Both the position numbers and the translations under genes were made by a program. Below are positions 29,371 through 39,555 of a stretch of 64,000 bases of DNA, one piece after another (the first letter of the stretch is position 1; each line of letters opens with the position of its first letter). The stretch lies in contig CAIOSO010000145.1 of assembly GCA_903860985.1 (NCBI GenBank), positions 1-64,000 on the forward strand. Reading direction: 5' to 3'. The stretch comes from an uncultured Flavobacteriales bacterium. GTDB lineage: Bacteria > Bacteroidota > Bacteroidia > Flavobacteriales_D > Crocinitomicaceae. The notes under the pieces are model-generated. The model worked only from the letters and a program-made list of their open reading frames with translations. It was not told where the DNA came from and did no database searches.

Positions 29371-31758
29371 ATGATGAACGGTAAATATTTTGTGGCTTTG
29401 CTCGCTATTGCGATGCATTCATTGGCTTTTGGTCAGCTGATTACCAATTCCACATTGTCACCTCAAGGACTCGTTCAAAATGTACTTCTTGGTAGCGGAG
29501 TAACCGTTTCCAATGTGATGTATAATGGGAGTCCTGGAGCTATCGGACAATTCACGGCAAACAATACCACCTTAGGAATCACACAAGGAATCGTGATGAC
29601 CACAGGAACGGTTCAAGCAACCAGTAGTGGTCCTCAAGGACCAAATAATCAAAGTAATGCCGGAATGGACAATAATGCGCCGGGTTCCCCTTTGTTGACT
29701 AATCAGGTCTTGGGAGGAACGCAAACGTTTAACGCAGCAATCTTAGAATTCGATTTCATTCCGTATGCGGATACTGTCCGTTTTAAATATGTTTTCGGTT
29801 CGGATGAATACCCAGAGTTTGCTCCGCCAAATAATTCAGGGTACAATGATGTATTTGGATTCTTCATTTCTGGACCGGGAATTGTCGGCATGCAAAACAT
29901 CGCGCGTTTACCAAATGGCGGAGGTATCGTATCCATCAACAACGTAAATGCAATCACCAATCAACAATACTTTCACTTTAATGGCGATGGGAATTCACCG
30001 CCATATAATGCCAATCCACAATACATTCAATATGATGGATTCACACATGTATTAGAAGCTGTATCGAAAGTTCAGTGTGGACAAACCTATCACTTGATTA
30101 TTGCCATTGCGGATGCTGGTGATGGACAATGGGATTCTGGAATGTTTCTAGAGGCAAACAGTTTATCTACGAAAACTCCGATTGAGATAGATTATACCTT
30201 ATCTCAACAAGTGTATTCCAATCCAGATTGGCTTGCCGAAGGGTGTGTCTCAGCCGCTGTAACCTTAACGCGTCAAAATAACACCGCTTCTTCTCTGACT
30301 ATTCCCGTTCAAGTAAGTGGAACAGCAACAAACGGACAAGATTATACGGGTGTTCCAACGAGCATTACATTTAATGCTGGTCAAACAACGACAACGTTTA
30401 CCTTAAATGCGCTTTTCGACAATTTAACGGAAGGATTGGAAAATGTTGTTTTGACTTTCCCTATCAGTGATCCCTGTGGAAATATTACGCCGCTTGTTGT
30501 GACTTTGTATATCCAAGATGTTCCACCACTGACGGTTGCTATTAATGGCGCGACCATTGCTTGTCCGGGTGACCCGATTAATTTAACGACGAATGTAAGT
30601 GGTGGAGTTACGCCGTATCAATACACTTGGAGTACCGGAGAAACAACAAATGCGATTAATTTTACGCCAACTTCCACTCAAACCATCAATGTACAAGTCA
30701 GTGATGCTTGCTCAAGTTCTCCTGTTTCTACTTCAATTGTTGTGACAGTTCCGCAATATCCACCGATTTCGATAGTGGTGAGTAACGATCTTACGGAAAT
30801 ATGTCCCTATTTGCCTCAGGATTTCGGCGTTATTCCCTCAGGTGGCACAGGTGCTTACACCTACCAATGGACAGCGAATGGAATTCCCTTCAATTGGACT
30901 GATTCTATTTCCGTTTCACCTGGGATAACAACAAACTATGTCATCACTGTCAGTGATAACTGTGGAAATGTTGCCGTCGATTCGATTCTTTATACCATTA
31001 CGAGTCCACCCTTAACCGTTCAAATGAATGGACCCATTCAAATTTGTCCTGGCGACAGTGCGTTTTTACAAGTTACAGCATCAGGTGGATTTGGAAATTA
31101 CTATTATTTGTGGACCCAAACCAACGAAACAGGAACAGGAATTTGGGTAAATCCGAATGCCACGACTTCTTATTTCGTTCAGGTTTCTGATGAATGCCAA
31201 ACATTTTATGTGACTGGTGTTGCATTAGTGCAAGTGGTGAAACCAACAGCCGACTTTTGGATTATGACTCATTATCCTACAGAAGGACTAATGACTTCGT
31301 TTTTAAATCAATCACAAAATGCCTGGTCATATGTATGGAATTTTGGAGATGGATCCGTAAATTCATTCCAGGTCAATCCGACACATATTTATGATGACCC
31401 AGGTGATTACCTAGTTACGTTAGTGGCAGTGGATCAAAAAGGCTGTGTTGATAGTGTGAGTAAATGGATTCAAGTTATCCCTGAACGATACATTTATTTT
31501 CCAAATTCATTTACACCAGATAATGATGCATGCAATGAATTCTTTTTCGGGAATTTTATTGGCATTCTTGGAGGACATTTTTATTTGTATGATCGTTGGG
31601 GGGAATGTATTTTCGAGTCGACAGATTTGAATTTCAAATGGGATGGCACTTATCAAGGGGTCCCCGTTCAAATTGGCACGTATTCTTGGTATTTCGTTTA
31701 TGAAATCGGAAAAGGAATATTTGAGGATTTATCTGGACACGTAAATGTCATCCGTTAA
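29371..31758 (+). CDS. Secreted choice-of-anchor L protein with Calx-beta/PKD-like domains and type-B T9SS CTD
   Basis: Signal peptide ending AFGQ; AAILEFDFIPYADTVRFKYVFGSDEYPEF; VWNFGDGSVNSFQVNPTHIYDDPGDY (PKD); C-term IYFPNSFTPDND...YDRWGECIFES. Confidence 0.88.
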   Translation: MMNGKYFVALLAIAMHSLAFGQLITNSTLSPQGLVQNVLLGSGVTVSNVMYNGSPGAIGQFTANNTTLGITQGIVMTTGTVQATSSGPQGPNNQSNAGMDNNAPGSPLLTNQVLGGTQTFNAAILEFDFIPYADTVRFKYVFGSDEYPEFAPPNNSGYNDVFGFFISGPGIVGMQNIARLPNGGGIVSINNVNAITNQQYFHFNGDGNSPPYNANPQYIQYDGFTHVLEAVSKVQCGQTYHLIIAIADAGDGQWDSGMFLEANSLSTKTPIEIDYTLSQQVYSNPDWLAEGCVSAAVTLTRQNNTASSLTIPVQVSGTATNGQDYTGVPTSITFNAGQTTTTFTLNALFDNLTEGLENVVLTFPISDPCGNITPLVVTLYIQDVPPLTVAINGATIACPGDPINLTTNVSGGVTPYQYTWSTGETTNAINFTPTSTQTINVQVSDACSSSPVSTSIVVTVPQYPPISIVVSNDLTEICPYLPQDFGVIPSGGTGAYTYQWTANGIPFNWTDSISVSPGITTNYVITVSDNCGNVAVDSILYTITSPPLTVQMNGPIQICPGDSAFLQVTASGGFGNYYYLWTQTNETGTGIWVNPNATTSYFVQVSDECQTFYVTGVALVQVVKPTADFWIMTHYPTEGLMTSFLNQSQNAWSYVWNFGDGSVNSFQVNPTHIYDDPGDYLVTLVAVDQKGCVDSVSKWIQVIPERYIYFPNSFTPDNDACNEFFFGNFIGILGGHFYLYDRWGECIFESTDLNFKWDGTYQGVPVQIGTYSWYFVYEIGKGIFEDLSGHVNVIR

Positions 31759-33737
31759 AGGCTATTTAGCAGCACATCACTGATTGGGTAATTCAATGAT
31801 CTGGCTTTCAAAATATAGTTTTTTGCCTTTTCCTTGTTGCCAATTTGCTGTTGAGCAATTCCGGCATTGAACCAAATATATGGGTCATTTTGATTCAAGG
31901 CAATAGCCTTTTCTAATGATGCTGCACCTTGTTGGAATTTTCCTTGATTCACAAGGGCCGTTCCTTGATAGAAATGTCCTTCCCATCGCTGCGGAGCAAC
32001 TTTCAAAAGAGTTAAACTCGTATTGATGCATTCTTGATAGTTCTTGTTGTTGAGATAGGCTGCACAAAGATTCACTAAGGTTCCAACATCGTTAGGACGA
32101 AGTTTCAATGCTTGATTGAAGTCCTTGAAGGCATTGGTGTAATCCAACATTTTAATGTAGGTAATTCCGCGGTTTAAATGAATGTCAAACGTGTTTGGAT
32201 TGCGCTCCAGTGCCATTGTATACATTTGAAGGGATGAGTCGTACTGATTCATCAACGCATACATGTTTCCAACATTCGAATAGATTAATGGATCTTTCAC
32301 ACGTGCTTTTACGAGTACTAAATAGTCCTTCATTGCGGATGTTGAATCTCCGTTTTCACGATAGAAATTCCCTCTGTTTTTATAAGCAACTTCTACTCCT
32401 GTTTGAAGAACTTCTACTTTTCCACCATTTTCTTTTAGCACAAATGGATATTTTTCAATGACATCGCTCCAAAGTGTCCCTGAATTTGTCCAAACTTTTG
32501 TTCGTTCAAAGGAGGCAAACATGAGAACTATTGAAAAAAGGATCAATCCGCCAATAATCCATTTTTTGAAATTTTTGAAAATACTCCATTTCTCGATGAG
32601 GATTAAGATCATCATACTGATTCCAATGTATGGAATGTAACTGTATCGATCTGCAGTAATCGCAGCACCCACACTGATAAACTGAAGGACTAGCGCCACC
32701 ATCAAGGTGAAAAAACCTATACCAAAAAGACTCATTTTAAAGGTCTCCAGGTTCTTTTTCCAAGAAAAGAATAGGATTCCCCCCATGGACAAGATTAATG
32801 CAAACGGGGCCAAGGTAAAATAGAGTGGAAGTTCATCTAAACGATCCAAGTTTGGATAAGGGTAGAATGCGGATAATCCAACTGGAACAAAAAACTTCAT
32901 CCAATAAGAGAGGAAGCCGTATGATGCAAACATGATTCGTTGCCAACTAGTAAAGAAATCAAAATCGGTAATGGCTCCTTTGGATTGTATCTCTATCGCA
33001 TTTAAACCAAACCAAATGGCAACGGCAATAAAAGGAACTTTTTCCAACAGTGATTTCCAATTGATTTTTCTTCCCTTTAGGTAATCGAGTAAAATGAAGA
33101 CAAATGGTAGTGGAACGGCCATGGCTTTGCTCAAACAGGAAAGAATGAATAATCCAAAGCAAATGATTAACCAAACATAATTTAGTTTTCTTTGAAAGCG
33201 AAGGTAGCTAAGCAAGGATAGTAAGAAGAAAAAGGTATACAGCACATCTTTTCGTTCTGAAATCCATGCAACACTTTCCACGTGCATGGGATGAATGGCA
33301 AAAAGGAGGGCTCCAAAAAACGAAACAAAGGTCGAACCATTCGCAAGATGGAAAAGTAAAATGAAGACTAAAAGCGCATTGCAGCAGTGTAGAAATAAAT
33401 TCGTTTGGAAATAGGGTTGAATATCCAATTCAGCGGCGGCGTAGTTTTTTGCGAGCGTCCACATGGTGATTGGATGGTAATTCAACATGACATCTGTACT
33501 TGGTTTCCAGAGCAAGGCAGAACTATCCGCATCTTGCGTTTTGATCAATGGTTGATTCACTACATACCCTAAATCATCCCAATTGGTGAATTGTTTTTCT
33601 GGTGAAAATCCTGGTGAAAACGTGATGTAAGTCGCGATAACCAACAAGGCGAGTAAAAGGAGATGAGATGATTTCCCGTACCAACGAATACCTGACACAG
33701 AGGAATCTTCAGTTAATTTCTTTTCTTTTGACCCCAT
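31755..33737 (-). CDS. Multi-TM TMTC-like/GT-C protein with C-terminal TPRs
   Basis: TNWDDLGYVVNQPLI, HPMHVESVAWISERKDVLYTFFFLLSLLSYLRF, SCLSKAMAVPLPFVFILLDYL, then about four TPR units. Confidence 0.85.
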   Translation of the reverse strand: MGSKEKKLTEDSSVSGIRWYGKSSHLLLLALLVIATYITFSPGFSPEKQFTNWDDLGYVVNQPLIKTQDADSSALLWKPSTDVMLNYHPITMWTLAKNYAAAELDIQPYFQTNLFLHCCNALLVFILLFHLANGSTFVSFFGALLFAIHPMHVESVAWISERKDVLYTFFFLLSLLSYLRFQRKLNYVWLIICFGLFILSCLSKAMAVPLPFVFILLDYLKGRKINWKSLLEKVPFIAVAIWFGLNAIEIQSKGAITDFDFFTSWQRIMFASYGFLSYWMKFFVPVGLSAFYPYPNLDRLDELPLYFTLAPFALILSMGGILFFSWKKNLETFKMSLFGIGFFTLMVALVLQFISVGAAITADRYSYIPYIGISMMILILIEKWSIFKNFKKWIIGGLILFSIVLMFASFERTKVWTNSGTLWSDVIEKYPFVLKENGGKVEVLQTGVEVAYKNRGNFYRENGDSTSAMKDYLVLVKARVKDPLIYSNVGNMYALMNQYDSSLQMYTMALERNPNTFDIHLNRGITYIKMLDYTNAFKDFNQALKLRPNDVGTLVNLCAAYLNNKNYQECINTSLTLLKVAPQRWEGHFYQGTALVNQGKFQQGAASLEKAIALNQNDPYIWFNAGIAQQQIGNKEKAKNYILKARSLNYPISDVLLNSL

Positions 33738-33749
33738 GTGAATGGTGAT

Positions 33750-34724
33750 TTAATCGTTAGAAATAATCTCGAACAACTCGTTTAAATTAGGGGAAATAAT
33801 CACCTCAATGCGTCTATTTTTTGCCTTATCATTTACATCCACAGGATGAAATTCTCCTCGTCCGGCAGCCATTACTTGAATTGGCGACATCGTTGAATTC
33901 ATTAAAAGAATTTCCACAACCGAAGTTGCACGAAGTACAGAAAGTTCCCAGTTGTTTTTTGGTGAGTTCGGACTCGATAATTTATCCGTATCGGTATGTC
34001 CTTCCACAACAATTTCTAAGTCCTTCTCACTTTCTAGCACTTGTCCTAATTGAATCAATGCATCTCTTCCTTCAGGCTCTACAAAGGTTGAACCCGATTT
34101 AAACAATAATTTTGCTTCCAGGCTGACATAGATTTTACCATTTTTTTGAACGACTGTTAGGCCTTTATTTTCAAAACCGCGTAAAGCATTCGCCACTTTG
34201 GCTTTTAATAATTGTATTCCAGCATCTTTTTTACGGATAGCCTCTTCTAACTCATTCACGCGTTTCTCGCGTTCTTCGAGTAATTTTTGCTTCGCTTTCA
34301 ACTCTTCATCTAATTTCAAAAGAGCATCCGCTTTACGCTGTAATTCCTTATTCGTGTTTTCCAATTCTGTTTGTAATTCAGCGGTTTCTTTGGCGCTGAG
34401 GTTCTTCATTTTATTAAACGAATTCTCAAGGGATTCATGTTGGGATAATAGTTGCTCATAATCTCTTTGCAGAAGCCTCATTGCATTCCCTGTTGCAGAG
34501 GTGTCTTGCTTTAACTTGCTTACATCGCGTGACGCAAGACTGTATTTGTTTTGTAAGTCTTTGGATAAAGATTCAAAATCACTTGAACTCTTTTTATATT
34601 GAGCTAGTTCTTCCGAACAGGCTTTCTCTCTTGCTTCCAATTCTTTATATTTCTTTGGAGCAACACAAGAACTAATTCCAAGACTCGTGAATAATGCAGT
34701 AATGATTAGAGACCTAATTTTCAT
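33750..34724 (-). CDS. OmpA family lipoprotein with coiled coil
   Basis: Lipobox SLGISSCVAPKK; long coiled coil; OmpA domain LEIVVEGHTDTDKL...NWELSVLRATSVVEIL...GRGEFHPVDVNDKAKNRRIEVII. Confidence 0.9.
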   Translation of the reverse strand: MKIRSLIITALFTSLGISSCVAPKKYKELEAREKACSEELAQYKKSSSDFESLSKDLQNKYSLASRDVSKLKQDTSATGNAMRLLQRDYEQLLSQHESLENSFNKMKNLSAKETAELQTELENTNKELQRKADALLKLDEELKAKQKLLEEREKRVNELEEAIRKKDAGIQLLKAKVANALRGFENKGLTVVQKNGKIYVSLEAKLLFKSGSTFVEPEGRDALIQLGQVLESEKDLEIVVEGHTDTDKLSSPNSPKNNWELSVLRATSVVEILLMNSTMSPIQVMAAGRGEFHPVDVNDKAKNRRIEVIISPNLNELFEIISND

Positions 34725-34861
34725 AATAAAAGTGCTTTGGTACAAATTTCGAAAAGATCAGCAAGCGGAATTCAATCGTTGAATGAACTTTTAAACAATG
34801 AAAATTTCATAATTGTCTTGTTCATCCTTCTAAGGAAGTAGATGTGGTCATTGGTATTTTG

Positions 34862-34869
34862 TAACTTTG
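34862..34869 (+). promoter_or_regulatory. -7 element TAACTTTG upstream of 34884 gene
   Basis: Exact TAnnTTTG match, 14 nt before ATG at 34884; the ORF-track start at 34842 would lie upstream of it. Confidence 0.45.
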
Positions 34870-34883
34870 CACAAAAATCAAGC

Positions 34884-35441
34884 ATGCAGTCAAAAAAAGT
34901 GAAGCTTTCCGAGGCCTTAAAACAGTTTCAATCTGATGTTGAAACAGATGTCCTTGCGGCGCTTAAACTATTCGAACAACAGGGAGACATTTCCCTTTTG
35001 CCTATTGTTTTCGAGAAATTGCGAAGCTGTGAGTTAAGCATTGAAAAAGCCATTTTAGGATTTTTATCGGACATTCAAAAAATTCAGGCGAAGGCTGTGT
35101 TTATACAATTTTTATCTGAAGAGAAGGAAGCTTTGCTCCGACAAAAGGTATTGACCAGTATCTGGAATTCAAAAATGACCTACGATGAACATTTGCCATT
35201 TTTCGTGATGCTTGCTTCTACTGGTGATTTCATGCAAGCTTTGGAATGTTTAACCATTATTGAAAATATGCAAGGTCCCTTTGCTGAACACGAATTACTT
35301 GAGTCACAACTGCTACTCAAAGAATACGTGGAAGAAATAACCAACGAAGATGAACAAAAGCGTCAAATCATGAGCGAAATCGCATGGTTTATCAAAGAAC
35401 AAAATGAAGGCATTGATGCCGATTTATTGATCGAAGATTAG
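34884..35441 (+). CDS. HEAT-repeat-like conserved hypothetical protein
   Basis: Helical repeats (VLAALKLFEQQGDISLLPIVFEKLRS...); start chosen downstream of the promoter motif. Confidence 0.7.
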   Translation: MQSKKVKLSEALKQFQSDVETDVLAALKLFEQQGDISLLPIVFEKLRSCELSIEKAILGFLSDIQKIQAKAVFIQFLSEEKEALLRQKVLTSIWNSKMTYDEHLPFFVMLASTGDFMQALECLTIIENMQGPFAEHELLESQLLLKEYVEEITNEDEQKRQIMSEIAWFIKEQNEGIDADLLIED

Positions 35442-35478
35442 TTCATTTCAATTACTTAACTTAAAAAAACGCACTCAG

Positions 35479-36345
35479 ATGTTGCAATCGATGACCGGAT
35501 TTGGAAAAAGCAATGGCATTTACCAATCAAAAAAAGTATCCATTGAAATTCGTTCATTGAATAGCAAGGGCTTAGATTTAAATGTGCGGATACCAACGAT
35601 TTACAGAGAGTTGGAATCAGAACTCCGAAAATTACTTGGGGAGCAATTGGACAGAGGTAAAATCGATTTTGGTATTTACATTGAAAGCCAAAGTGATCAG
35701 TCGAATGGTCTAATTAATACTGAATTAGCTACAAATTATTACCAAGAATTAAAAACCCTCAATGAATCTTGGGGAGAAGCTCCAGTAGATTATTTATCTA
35801 TGGTACTAAGAATGCCTGAAGTACTGAATCAACAAGCACCTGAAATTAGCGACGGTGAGAAAGCGTTCATCATGGACTTGGCAGTAAGTGCTTGTCAAAA
35901 GCTTACCCAGTTCCGTGAACAAGAAGGACAGGCATTGCAAAAAGATTTTTCAGAGAAAATTGAGTCGATTCGAAATGGGATTAAGGAAATCATCGTCTTT
36001 GAACCGGAACGAATGATCGCCATTCGAGAACGAATTTTTAAAGCGCTCACAGACTTGTCGGATGTTCGTATTGATGAAAACCGCTTGGAACAAGAAATGA
36101 TTTTTTACCTCGAAAAATTAGATGTTTCCGAAGAGAAAATGCGCTTAACGAATCATTTAGACTATTTCTTGAATACCATGGTCATTCCACGAAATGGTAA
36201 AAAATTAGGATTCATTTGCCAAGAAATGGGAAGAGAAATTAATACGCTTGGTAGTAAGTGCAATCATGCAGATATTCAAAAACGAGTAGTTGATATGAAG
36301 GATAACCTTGAAAAAATGAAGGAACAGGTATTAAATACCTTGTAA
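35479..36345 (+). CDS. YicC/YloC family endoribonuclease
   Basis: MLQSMTGFGKS...VSIEIRSLNSKGLDLNVRIP; C-term EMGREINTLGSKCNHADIQKRVVDMKDNLEKMKEQVLN. Confidence 0.95.
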   Translation: MLQSMTGFGKSNGIYQSKKVSIEIRSLNSKGLDLNVRIPTIYRELESELRKLLGEQLDRGKIDFGIYIESQSDQSNGLINTELATNYYQELKTLNESWGEAPVDYLSMVLRMPEVLNQQAPEISDGEKAFIMDLAVSACQKLTQFREQEGQALQKDFSEKIESIRNGIKEIIVFEPERMIAIRERIFKALTDLSDVRIDENRLEQEMIFYLEKLDVSEEKMRLTNHLDYFLNTMVIPRNGKKLGFICQEMGREINTLGSKCNHADIQKRVVDMKDNLEKMKEQVLNTL

Positions 36346-36355
36346 AGAACTAAAT

Positions 36356-36922
36356 ATGGAGGGAAAATGCATCATTATTTCGGCCCCAAGTGGAGCAGGT
36401 AAAACAACAATAGTTCGAGCGCTATTACAAGAGATGCCTCAACTTGCTTTTTCTATCTCCGCCTGTTCACGTGAACCAAGGGGATTAGAAATGAATGGGG
36501 TAGACTACTACTTTTTAGGGAAAGAAGGATTTGCTCAACAAATTGAAGCAAATGCCTTTGTAGAATGGGAGGAAGTATATGATGGAATGTTCTACGGCAC
36601 CTTGAAATCTGAACTTGCGAGGATTTGGAAAGAAGGTAAAATCGTTATTTTTGATGTCGATGTTGTCGGAGGAATTCACCTCAAACAAATCATGAAAGAG
36701 AAAGCGTTAAGCGTCTTTATTCAGCCACCTTCCTTGGACGAACTTGAACGCAGGCTCAAATCCAGAAATACGGATTCTCTCAATAAAATTGCCATGCGTG
36801 TCGCAAAAGCAGAAAAAGAAATAGAACAGGCAAAAGATTTTGATGTTATTGTAGTAAATGATCAGTTAGAATTAGCCATTCAAACGATACGTTCTACTAT
36901 ATCTAGGTTTATAGAATTATGA
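36356..36922 (+). CDS. gmk: Guanylate kinase
   Basis: IIISAPSGAGKTTIVRALL, SACSREPRGLEMNGVDYYFL, FVEWEEVYDGMFYGT. Confidence 0.97.
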   Translation: MEGKCIIISAPSGAGKTTIVRALLQEMPQLAFSISACSREPRGLEMNGVDYYFLGKEGFAQQIEANAFVEWEEVYDGMFYGTLKSELARIWKEGKIVIFDVDVVGGIHLKQIMKEKALSVFIQPPSLDELERRLKSRNTDSLNKIAMRVAKAEKEIEQAKDFDVIVVNDQLELAIQTIRSTISRFIEL

Positions 36923-37533
36923 AGATAGGACTTTACTTCGGGACATTTAATCCGATTCATGTCGGACATTTAATCATCGCAAATTACATGGCAGATCATA
37001 CTGATCTGGACCAAGTATGGATGGTGGTAACACCTCAAAACCCATTGAAGGATAAATCTACCTTATTAAAGGACTCACACCGTTTAAATATCGTCCGAGA
37101 GGCCATTGAAGACAATGCGAAATTACGCGCTTCAGATGTCGAGTTTCATTTGCCTAAACCAAATTATACGATTTCTACGCTAACACATCTTCACGAAAAA
37201 TACCCACAGCATACGTTCTCCTTAATCATGGGAGAAGATAACCTGCGCACCTTTCACAAATGGTATAATCATGAAGTGATTTTAGCTAAACATATGATTT
37301 ATGTCTATCCACGTGTACTGACCAGCTCAGAAGAAGCAGAGGTTGTCGAACAAAAAGGGACCATTGATCACCCCTACCGAAATTCGGAAAAAGTCATTTT
37401 CTGCGATGAGGCACCAATCATGAAGGTTTCGGCTAGTTTTATTCGTCAATCGATTAAGGAAGGAAAAGACGTTCGGTATCTGTTAACAGAGCCGGTTTAC
37501 AAATACATTATGGATATGCATTTCTATAAATAA
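36919..37533 (+). CDS. nadD: Nicotinate-nucleotide adenylyltransferase
   Basis: IGLYFGTFNPIHVGHLIIANYM; SLIMGEDNLRTFHKW; IMKVSASFIRQSIKEGKDVRYLL. Confidence 0.96.
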   Translation: MKIGLYFGTFNPIHVGHLIIANYMADHTDLDQVWMVVTPQNPLKDKSTLLKDSHRLNIVREAIEDNAKLRASDVEFHLPKPNYTISTLTHLHEKYPQHTFSLIMGEDNLRTFHKWYNHEVILAKHMIYVYPRVLTSSEEAEVVEQKGTIDHPYRNSEKVIFCDEAPIMKVSASFIRQSIKEGKDVRYLLTEPVYKYIMDMHFYK

Positions 37534-37563
37534 AAAAGGGGGCTTCGTCGAAGCCCCCTTTTT
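37533..37563. terminator. Bidirectional intrinsic terminator between nadD and 37580 gene
   Basis: aaaaagggggctt-cgtcg-aagcccccttttt, in a convergent intergenic gap. Confidence 0.93.
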
Positions 37564-37579
37564 GTTTCAATGTGAAAAT

Positions 37580-38335
37580 TTAGTTTTTCATAAATTTCAC
37601 TGTTTCTACACCATTTGCATGGGAGACATGAATGAAATAAATTCCAGTATTTAAACCAGTTAAGTCAAACGTTAAATTCGCATTCGTTGTTAAGTTTCTT
37701 TTCTCAATCGTTTTTCCTTCAACATTGGTTAATACTACTTCTGTAGCATTCATGGTTGAAGTAATACCATTAACCGTAATGACAGAGTTAGCTGGATTAG
37801 GGCTCACAGAGATAGGGGCAATTACACCCTCAATCACTCCTGCTGATCCAACGATAATTTTGTATCCAGGGAAGGAAACGGATTGAGTGACAGGTGTTGG
37901 AGGTAAACCAGGGAAAAGAGTGACCAATACCGTTGCCGAAACTTCAATCGTTATAGGGTATGTTCCTGCCGTAGCAGTTGTCCCATGGATGTTAGCACAT
38001 CCATTCGCACCACCTGCATACGTACAACTGCTAATATTACAAGCGTAGTTGTATCCGGATGGAAGTCCAGTTAAACCAGTTACGGTAAATCCTTGGATCG
38101 GAGAACCCACAAATTGTCCTGTTGCATCCAATTCAGCGGTAACTGTAGCTGGAACTTTAAAATTGACATCCGCAGAATAAGCAACATTAACAAGTGCTGG
38201 CGGCAAGTTTTGAGTGGTATCTGGCCAAACACCGTAGGTTGAATCCACGTAATTTGCTCCTGGCGTACATGATTGCGCCCAAGAAGCAGCATTCAATAAG
38301 AATGTTGAAAGCGATAAAATCAATAGTTTTTTCAT
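37580..38335 (-). CDS. T9SS type A sorting domain-containing secreted protein
   Basis: Signal peptide ending SWAQ; C-term ISVSPNPANSVITVNGI...NVEGKTIEKRNL...LNTGIYFIHVSHANGVETVKFMKN. Confidence 0.85.
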   Translation of the reverse strand: MKKLLILSLSTFLLNAASWAQSCTPGANYVDSTYGVWPDTTQNLPPALVNVAYSADVNFKVPATVTAELDATGQFVGSPIQGFTVTGLTGLPSGYNYACNISSCTYAGGANGCANIHGTTATAGTYPITIEVSATVLVTLFPGLPPTPVTQSVSFPGYKIIVGSAGVIEGVIAPISVSPNPANSVITVNGITSTMNATEVVLTNVEGKTIEKRNLTTNANLTFDLTGLNTGIYFIHVSHANGVETVKFMKN

Positions 38336-38357
38336 AGTTTCTGTTAATTAATTGGTT

Positions 38358-38365
38358 CAAAGATA
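38358..38365 (-). promoter_or_regulatory. -7 element TATCTTTG (minus strand) upstream of 38335 gene
   Basis: Plus-strand caaagata; exact TAnnTTTG on minus strand. Confidence 0.4.
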
Positions 38366-38446
38366 AGATTTTTTGTAATTATCTTCATAAAACGAAGAAT
38401 TTCATGTTTATTGTATATCAATCTGGAAGTATCTTCTCAAGTTTTT

Positions 38447-38454
38447 TACTTTTG
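38447..38454 (+). promoter_or_regulatory. -7 element TACTTTTG ending 4 nt before ATG (possible leaderless start)
   Basis: TACTTTTG-cacc-ATG. Confidence 0.45.
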
Positions 38455-38458
38455 CACC

Positions 38459-38776
38459 ATGGTACTATATAATGTAACAGTAAGTATTGATCGAGAAACC
38501 GAAGTGGAATGGCTTAAATGGATGCGCAAAACACACATTCCGCAAGTAATGGAAACAGGTTGTTTTTTAGAATGCCGAATCTCTCGAATTCAGGGCGAAG
38601 AGGATGGGGGGTCTGCTTACTCATTTTTATATTTGGCTCCGAGCCAGGAAAAGATGGATGAATACCAAGACAAATATGCCCCGATGTTGCAACAGGACCA
38701 TGCGCAACGCTACGGCGGAAAATTCGCAGCATTTAGAACCTTATTAACGGTCATTGAAGAATTCAAAGCATCATGA
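38459..38776 (+). CDS. DUF4286-like family protein
   Basis: MVLYNVTVSIDRETEVEWLKWMRKTHIPQVMETGCF; ATG 38459 selected from promoter motif and homology pattern. Confidence 0.8.
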   Translation: MVLYNVTVSIDRETEVEWLKWMRKTHIPQVMETGCFLECRISRIQGEEDGGSAYSFLYLAPSQEKMDEYQDKYAPMLQQDHAQRYGGKFAAFRTLLTVIEEFKAS

Positions 38777-39555
38777 ACGTTAAACCAAAAAAACACCTCG
38801 GACAACATTTCCTGAAAGATCTTGAGACCTGTGAAAAAATTGCTAATCAAGTAACTTTTCACCGTGGATGTAAACGCGTATTGGAGGTTGGTCCGGGAAT
38901 GGGCGCGTTGACAGATTACCTGAAAACACAGGATGGCATCGAACTTTTCCTGGTAGATATTGATGCAGAATCCATTGAGTATTTGCACAAAAAATATCCT
39001 TTGATGGGTGATCGAATCATTTATGCAGATTTCTTGCGTAAAGATTTGACAGAAATCATGGGTCAAGAACCGTTTATCGTTGCAGGGAATTTCCCTTACA
39101 ATATTTCTTCCCAAATTTTATTAAAGTGCCTAGAACACCGGAATCAAATTCCCGAAATTATGGGGATGTTCCAAAGGGAAGTTGCCATTCGCATCGCAGA
39201 AAAACCGGGGTCCAAAGAATACGGTATTTTAAGTGTATTCATGCAAGCGTTTTATGATATCACTTATTGTTTTACGGTGGATGAGCACGTCTTTATCCCA
39301 CCACCAAAAGTGAAATCCGGCGTTATTCGCTGCGTGAGAAATGAGCGTGAATCATTGCCGTGTGATGAGAAGTTGTTTATGCGTGTTGTTAAAACAGCCT
39401 TTCAACAAAGAAGAAAAACGCTTCGAAATTCGGTAAAATCATTGACACAAGATGCGCAACTGCCAGATAAGTTTGTGACGCAAAGACCGGAAAGGTTAAG
39501 CGTAGATGATTTTATTGAATTAACGCTTTTTATTGAGGGATTAGGGAGTAAATAA
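38773..39555 (+). CDS. rsmA: 16S rRNA (adenine1518-N6/adenine1519-N6)-dimethyltransferase
   Basis: KKHLGQHFLKD, VLEVGPGMGALT, VAGNFPYNISSQIL, FIPPPKVKSGVI. Confidence 0.96.
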   Translation: MNVKPKKHLGQHFLKDLETCEKIANQVTFHRGCKRVLEVGPGMGALTDYLKTQDGIELFLVDIDAESIEYLHKKYPLMGDRIIYADFLRKDLTEIMGQEPFIVAGNFPYNISSQILLKCLEHRNQIPEIMGMFQREVAIRIAEKPGSKEYGILSVFMQAFYDITYCFTVDEHVFIPPPKVKSGVIRCVRNERESLPCDEKLFMRVVKTAFQQRRKTLRNSVKSLTQDAQLPDKFVTQRPERLSVDDFIELTLFIEGLGSK

